From positions 1 to 64,000 of the forward strand of contig NZ_PPQN01000002.1 in assembly GCF_002901995.1 (NCBI RefSeq): a stretch of 64,000 nucleotides of DNA. Direction: 5' to 3'. The position numbers and the translations under genes are program-made. A model generated the notes under the pieces. That model worked only from the letters and a program-made list of their open reading frames with translations, was not told the origin of the DNA and did not search any database. This document shows, one piece after another, positions 59,516 to 64,000 of this stretch (positions are counted from its first letter, which is position 1; the number at the start of each line of letters is the position of its first letter). Source of the stretch: Staphylococcus coagulans (GTDB taxonomy: Bacteria; Bacillota; Bacilli; Staphylococcales; Staphylococcaceae).

Positions 59516-61108
59516 GTGTCTTTTCTAACAATATTGCAATTGATCGTCAATATCATTTTAGTGGGGTTACTTCTGTTTTTAATTATTGCTACAGTAGCAT
59601 TTTTAATTTTTGATAAAGGTCAAAAGCAACATAGCGTTCTCAGGAATTATCCAGTTCTTGCGAGAGTCCGATACTTTCTTGAACATATTGGTCCTGAATT
59701 AAGGCAATATCTTTTTTTAAATGATAATGAAGATAAACCTTTTTCTAGACTAGATTATCAAGATATTGTTTTAGCAGGGAAATATAAAAATAGAGGTGCT
59801 AGTTTTGGGACACAAAAAAATTATCAACATGGCTTTTTTATTATCAATGCGATGTTTCCAACACAAAAGCCTGCTTTAAAAGTTGATAATACACATCAAA
59901 TTACAACTTTCTTATATCAAATAAAAAATGAGGGTCTCGTCAATCGTAAAGAAAAAGCAGTAGAAAAAAATGTCGATCCTTTTTTACTTTCACCTGAACA
60001 GTACGTTAAAATTGGTGAAAATATTGAGCACCCCTATTTTGCAAAGCGTCTTGTCGGTCAATCGGGTATGAGCTATGGTGCGTTAGGGAAGAATGCCATA
60101 ACCGCTCTTTCAAAAGGTCTAGGGATGGCGAACACATGGATGAACACAGGTGAAGGCGGACTTTCCCCACATCATTTAAAAGGGGAAGCGGATATTATTT
60201 TTCAAATTGGGCCAGGACTATTTGGTGTTAGAAATGAGCAAGGTCAATTTGATTCAAAAGCATTTGTTGAAATTGCCAAAAAAGATCAAGTAAAAGCTTT
60301 TGAAATTAAACTGGCTCAAGGTGCTAAAACAAGAGGAGGACATATTGAAGGTAAAAAAGTAACAGAAGAGATTGCTAAAATTAGAAGACTTAAGCCATAT
60401 GAAACAATCGATTCACCTAACCGCTTTGAATTTATACAAAATGCTAAAGATTTATTAGAATGGCTAGAAGAATTACGTCAGTTAGGCCAAAAACCTGTAG
60501 GCTTTAAAATGGTATTAGGTCATGCAAATGAATTTGTAACACTCATTGAAACGATGAAACATTTAGACATTTATCCTGACTTTATTACGATAGATGGAGG
60601 TGAAGGGGGTACTGGCGCATCTTTTCAAGAATTGCAAGATGGTGTAGGATTACCTTTATTTACATCTTTACCAATCATAGACGGGTTGCTTAAAACGCAT
60701 GGGATTAGAGAACGTATCAAAATATTTGCTTCTGGAAAATTAATAACACCAGATAAAATTGCTATTGCTTTAGCATTAGGGGCAGATCTAGTTAATGTTG
60801 CAAGAGCGATGATGATCAGTGTCGGATGTATTATGAGTAAACAATGTCATAAAAATACTTGTCCCGCGGGTGTAGCGACAACAGATACAAAGAAAGAACG
60901 CGCCTTAGTGGTAGATGAAAAACAATATCGTGTTGTTAATTATATTACGAGTTTGCATGAGGGCTTGTTTAATATTGCTGCAGCAGTTGGCGTCGAAAGC
61001 CCTACAGAAATCGGACCTGAACATGTTACGATTAAACATCAAAATGGACAATTGGATACTATTAAACGTTATCAACTCAAACTGGTCAATGACAGTTTGA
61101 TGGAGTAA
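59516..61108 (+). CDS. FMN-binding glutamate synthase-like protein (YerD/GltB2 family)
   Basis: A 530-aa protein. One N-terminal membrane helix (about 6-31) precedes a soluble domain similar to the central FMN/synthase domain of glutamate synthase large subunits: GQSGMSYGALGKNAITALSKG, ITIDGGEGGTGAS, and a C-terminal cysteine group CIMSKQCHKNTCPAGVAT, which matches the 3Fe-4S ligands (C-x5-C-x4-C). The glutaminase domain is absent, so it is not a full GOGAT; the reaction is unknown. The GTG start has AAGGGG upstream, and TATAAT (59482-59487) is the likely -10. Confidence 0.88.
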   Translation: MSFLTILQLIVNIILVGLLLFLIIATVAFLIFDKGQKQHSVLRNYPVLARVRYFLEHIGPELRQYLFLNDNEDKPFSRLDYQDIVLAGKYKNRGASFGTQKNYQHGFFIINAMFPTQKPALKVDNTHQITTFLYQIKNEGLVNRKEKAVEKNVDPFLLSPEQYVKIGENIEHPYFAKRLVGQSGMSYGALGKNAITALSKGLGMANTWMNTGEGGLSPHHLKGEADIIFQIGPGLFGVRNEQGQFDSKAFVEIAKKDQVKAFEIKLAQGAKTRGGHIEGKKVTEEIAKIRRLKPYETIDSPNRFEFIQNAKDLLEWLEELRQLGQKPVGFKMVLGHANEFVTLIETMKHLDIYPDFITIDGGEGGTGASFQELQDGVGLPLFTSLPIIDGLLKTHGIRERIKIFASGKLITPDKIAIALALGADLVNVARAMMISVGCIMSKQCHKNTCPAGVATTDTKKERALVVDEKQYRVVNYITSLHEGLFNIAAAVGVESPTEIGPEHVTIKHQNGQLDTIKRYQLKLVNDSLME

Positions 61109-61113
61109 AAATA

Positions 61114-61170
61114 AAAAGACGGCCTATCTCATCTCACATTAAAGTGTTGATGTGCTTAGCCGTCTTTTTT
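61114..61170. terminator. Bidirectional terminator
   Basis: AAAAAGACGGC pairs with GCCGTCTTTTT, with a CACAT/ATGTG inner stem, between the convergent flavoprotein and ArAE genes. Confidence 0.85.
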
Positions 61171-61203
61171 AACGCCGTTTATAATAAAACAGGCAATGTC
61201 TTT

Positions 61204-62298
61204 TTATAAGTCAAAGTCCTCTTCAATAATATCAATATCCGGATCTGTCGCATGATATTTAAAATAACTAACACGCAGTCGATCTAAATGTTCCAGATTA
61301 TAACGATATTCTTCTAATGAAGAGATGATATGCATAATATTCGCATAAGAGAACCCACAAGGATTCGGATTATGAATCACTTCCTCTTGAAATGCTGTCA
61401 TAATATCTTTTTTGAGAGGATTGGGTACAAATTGCTGATCGTGCGAGACGTCAAATTTTGCTTTTTTAGTAATACTAATTAATATTTGCTCATGAAACTG
61501 TGTTAGCTCGTCAATCTCTAACTTAATTTGAAGTAGCAACGAATGACTGAGATGGACAAGGTCATTTTGATATCGATTCATGCGACGTAAAACATCATAA
61601 GCATCACGTGTCGATAACACAATCTCTTTAAATAAAATTTTCTTACGTGTTTGAGCAAAGACCTGTTTTTTTGTAAAAGCGCGTTCCTCTTTATAAAACT
61701 CTAAAAATTGTTCTAGTTTTACGATTCTTTGTCGTAAATGTTCCAAATCTTGCTTTACATGATTAAACTCCGTTGCATCATTTAGGACTAAATTAAACCA
61801 TTTGAAAATATCTGTTGAAATGTTTAATGAATTATAATAAATTTTTGTCTCAAATTTCGGAGGTAAAAATGTTAAATTGACGATAAAAGAACTGATGACA
61901 CCAATCATGACAAGTGAAAAACGATAAAATGCGGATATATAAAACGATCCATTGTGTTGCCCCATAATGACTAGGGCAGTGACTGTAGCTAAAGTTGCAA
62001 CGTGTGCAATGTTCATTCTAAAAAGCAAAGCAATGAGCAAAATCACTGTCGCACCCATAATGATGACATTGTTACCAAATATCGTAACCATCGTTACAGC
62101 GAGTAATGCGCCAATCACATTACCTTGAAATTGGTCAACAATTGTTTTGAAAGTACGATAGACACTAGGCTGCATCGCAACAACCGCTGCAATGCCTGCT
62201 ACAGTCACCATGCCTGTTGATCCGGGTAACAATGAAGCAATTGAAACCGCAAGTATAATGGCGATACCGGTTTTTAATATTCGAGCTCCCAGTTTCAA
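61204..62298 (-). CDS. Aromatic acid exporter (ArAE/DUF939) family membrane protein, second copy
   Basis: A 364-aa protein with the same layout as the gene at 35677: about six N-terminal hydrophobic segments (starting LGARILKTGIAIILAVSIA), then a cytoplasmic helical half of about 200 residues with a DUF939-like acidic C-terminus (TDPDIDIIEEDFDL). I place the start at the TTG 62298 because AAAGGAG lies 9 nt upstream; an ATG 10 codons earlier would put that site inside the gene. The substrate is unknown. It lies downstream of hemL, 62 nt between stop and this gene's longest frame, and might be co-transcribed. Confidence 0.82.
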   Translation of the reverse strand: MKLGARILKTGIAIILAVSIASLLPGSTGMVTVAGIAAVVAMQPSVYRTFKTIVDQFQGNVIGALLAVTMVTIFGNNVIIMGATVILLIALLFRMNIAHVATLATVTALVIMGQHNGSFYISAFYRFSLVMIGVISSFIVNLTFLPPKFETKIYYNSLNISTDIFKWFNLVLNDATEFNHVKQDLEHLRQRIVKLEQFLEFYKEERAFTKKQVFAQTRKKILFKEIVLSTRDAYDVLRRMNRYQNDLVHLSHSLLLQIKLEIDELTQFHEQILISITKKAKFDVSHDQQFVPNPLKKDIMTAFQEEVIHNPNPCGFSYANIMHIISSLEEYRYNLEHLDRLRVSYFKYHATDPDIDIIEEDFDL

Positions 62299-62390
62299 GT
62301 CATCGCGCTCCTTTATGTTATATTTCAATTAATATTGAATATGTTTAATCATGTTATACACTGTTGTAACGCATTTTTCAATATAGAAGT

Positions 62391-63677
62391 TTACAATTGG
62401 CTAAACGCATAATCAGCAGCAGCTATTGTTTTATCGATATCAGCTTCTGTGTGTTCTGTTGTTAAGAACCAAGCCTCATATTTAGAAGGTGCCAAATTGA
62501 TGCCTTGATTGAGCATAAGTTTGAAAAATTTACCGAACTGTTCGCCATTAGAAGCATCTGCTTGGTCATAATGCGTTACTTTTTCATCTGTAAAGTAAAC
62601 TGTTAACGCACCTCGAATTCGATTAATTGTAGCTTTTACATTATATTTATCAATTGCTGCTTGTAAGCCTTCTTCCAGTCTTTTACCAAGTTGATCAAGC
62701 TTTTCATATACGCCGTCTTGTTCTAACACTTCTAATAATGCAATACCTGCTTTCATTGATAATGGATTACCTGCCATTGTACCCGCTTGATAAGCAGGTC
62801 CTAATGGTGCAACTTGTTCCATGATATCTTGACGGCCACCATAACCACCAATCGGTAGACCACCACCGATAATTTTACCGAATGCCGTTAAATCTGGATA
62901 AACGCCTAATAAATCTTGCGCAGCGCCATAATGGAAACGAAAAGCAGTAATCACTTCGTCATAGATAACAAGACCACCATGTTCATGTGTGATACGATTC
63001 ACTTCTTCTAAAAAGCCTGGTTGCGGCTCAACCATACCGAAATTGCCGACAATCGGTTCTACAAGTACACCTGCAACTTGATCGCCCCAATTTGCCATTG
63101 CTTCCTTAAAGGCATCAACATTATTAAAAGGTACGGTAATCACTTCTTGTGCGACACTTTTTGGTACACCTGCTGAATCAGGAGAACCGAGTTGAGATGG
63201 CCCACTTCCTGCAGCCACTAGGACTAAATCTGAATGTCCATGATAACAACCAGCAAATTTAATGATTTTATCTCGTTTTGTATAAGCTCTTGCGACACGT
63301 ATTGTTGTCATCACGGCCTCTGTACCAGAATTGACAAAACGTATTTTTTCTAAAGAAGGGATTGCGTCACGTAATTTACGTGCAAAATCAATTTCTAATT
63401 CTGTCGGTGTTCCATATAATACGCCAAGAGCAGCTTGTTCTTGAATTGCTTTCGTAATATGAGGATGTGCATGTCCTGTAATAATTGGGCCGTATGCCTG
63501 TAAATAATCAATATATTGGTTACCATCCACATCGTAGAGATATGCACCTTTACCAGACTTCATGACAACAGGTGCGCCACCGCCCACTGCTTTATAAGAA
63601 CGGGAAGGGGAGTTCACACCGCCTAATATATATTCATCAGATTGTTTCTGAAGTGATTCACTTAATGTAAATTTCAT
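62391..63677 (-). CDS. hemL: Glutamate-1-semialdehyde 2,1-aminomutase
   Basis: A PLP enzyme that makes 5-aminolevulinate for haem synthesis. At 428 aa it has [28 protein letters not shown] and the PLP-lysine motif [17 protein letters not shown] (near residue 267). The GAM family also contains GsaB, the second copy found next to bcp in staphylococci; since bcp is divergent here and no hemA-hemB-hemC genes are near, this is most likely the GsaB copy. AAAAGAGGTTGG precedes the start. Confidence 0.93.
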   Translation of the reverse strand: MKFTLSESLQKQSDEYILGGVNSPSRSYKAVGGGAPVVMKSGKGAYLYDVDGNQYIDYLQAYGPIITGHAHPHITKAIQEQAALGVLYGTPTELEIDFARKLRDAIPSLEKIRFVNSGTEAVMTTIRVARAYTKRDKIIKFAGCYHGHSDLVLVAAGSGPSQLGSPDSAGVPKSVAQEVITVPFNNVDAFKEAMANWGDQVAGVLVEPIVGNFGMVEPQPGFLEEVNRITHEHGGLVIYDEVITAFRFHYGAAQDLLGVYPDLTAFGKIIGGGLPIGGYGGRQDIMEQVAPLGPAYQAGTMAGNPLSMKAGIALLEVLEQDGVYEKLDQLGKRLEEGLQAAIDKYNVKATINRIRGALTVYFTDEKVTHYDQADASNGEQFGKFFKLMLNQGINLAPSKYEAWFLTTEHTEADIDKTIAAADYAFSQL

Positions 63678-63758
63678 ATTTAACCAACCTCTTTTAATTT
63701 AATATTTTCACCTCTTATCGTATCATAAAATTAAACGTTATTAGAAAGAGGGATTGTG

Positions 63759-64000
63759 ATGTTAAAAAAAGGCGACCAATTTCCAGAATTTAAATTAGAA
63801 ACACAAAATGAGGAATGGATTACAAATGACACATTAAAAGGTCAAAAAGCAGTGCTTTATTTTTATCCTCGTGATAACACACCGACGTGTACAACAGAAG
63901 CATGTGACTTTAGAGATAATTTAAGCTATTTTAATGATTTGAATGTCAAAGTTTATGGTATTAGTGGTGATTCTAAACGAAAACATCAAAATTTTGTTCA
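63759..64000 (+). CDS. bcp: Thioredoxin-dependent peroxiredoxin Bcp, 5' part only
   Basis: The first 80 codons of a peroxiredoxin of the BCP/PrxQ group; the gene runs off the window. The start ATG at 63759 has AGAGGGATTG upstream. The peroxidatic Cys44 is in TPTCTTEACDF, with a second Cys49 five residues on, as in PrxQ enzymes that form an intramolecular disulfide. It detoxifies hydroperoxides. It is divergent from hemL, as in S. aureus (gsaB-bcp). Confidence 0.92.
   Translation, partial: MLKKGDQFPEFKLETQNEEWITNDTLKGQKAVLYFYPRDNTPTCTTEACDFRDNLSYFNDLNVKVYGISGDSKRKHQNFV

Overview
The window is a low-GC Firmicutes chromosome segment, almost certainly Staphylococcus. The evidence is the gene content and order: putP-camS-ligA-pcrA-pcrB, gatCAB, murT-gatD, vraUTSR, sgtB-recX, mutY next to a Sav1866-type ABC exporter, a stand-alone bacterial nitric oxide synthase beside pheA, and gsaB/hemL beside bcp. 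Many proteins match the lengths of their S. aureus counterparts as I remember them, but sequence divergence and several extra or relocated genes (a beta-helix protein, an orphan cidC-like pyruvate oxidase) suggest a non-aureus species. The hyicus/intermedius group is a guess. I see no prophage, IS element, CRISPR array, rRNA or tRNA gene.

Layout. 1-7 kb: a small membrane protein, an unrecognised protein, a lactonase, aldehyde dehydrogenase, a small GNAT protein, Mn-dependent pyrophosphatase (ppaC), nicotinamidase (pncA) and an accessory beta-helix protein. 7-12.6 kb: pheA, nos, then the NAD salvage pair pncB-nadE, which with pncA and ppaC gives nicotinamide to NAD plus pyrophosphate removal; then a UPF0316 membrane protein and a NETI-type protein. 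12.9-21 kb: purB, a TrpR-like regulator (YerC), and the tight pcrB-pcrA-ligA-camS operon. 21-30 kb: putP, gatCAB, a small two-helix membrane protein in an AT-rich gap, diacylglycerol kinase, a 23S rRNA uracil methyltransferase and a DUF3267 membrane protein. 30-37.5 kb: an SdpI-like membrane protein, dinB, an exonuclease, ferritin, murT-gatD, an ArAE-type membrane protein and map.

37.5-50 kb: the cell-wall stress operon vraU-vraT-vraS-vraR, carbonic anhydrase, a BrkB-family membrane protein preceded by a structured RNA element, ytxH, ptpA, UPF0435, an M29 aminopeptidase, an acyl-CoA thioesterase, a radical-SAM protein, an SE1561-type small protein, a DJ-1/PfpI protein and pyruvate oxidase. 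50-64 kb: sgtB, recX, yfhH, a degenerate teichoic-acid-type ABC pair, a YfhP-like membrane protein, mutY, a DUF402 phosphatase, the Sav1866-type exporter, a glutamate-synthase-like flavoprotein, a second ArAE protein, hemL, and the 5' part of bcp, cut by the window end.

The most interesting items are: (1) a nested stem structure of about 190 nt plus an intrinsic terminator on the minus strand upstream of brkB (42339-42590), a candidate small RNA or cis-regulatory leader; (2) a TagH-like ABC protein in which the Walker A glycine, signature, Walker B, catalytic Glu and H-loop all look lost, paired with a TagG-like permease; (3) a perfect palindrome containing ACT-TA-AGT upstream of vraU, a candidate VraR autoregulatory site; (4) a family of intergenic hairpins sharing a GAAATC/GATTTC inner stem; and (5) an accessory beta-helix protein without a signal peptide. 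All start-codon choices and family calls come from reading the sequence; no database search was possible.
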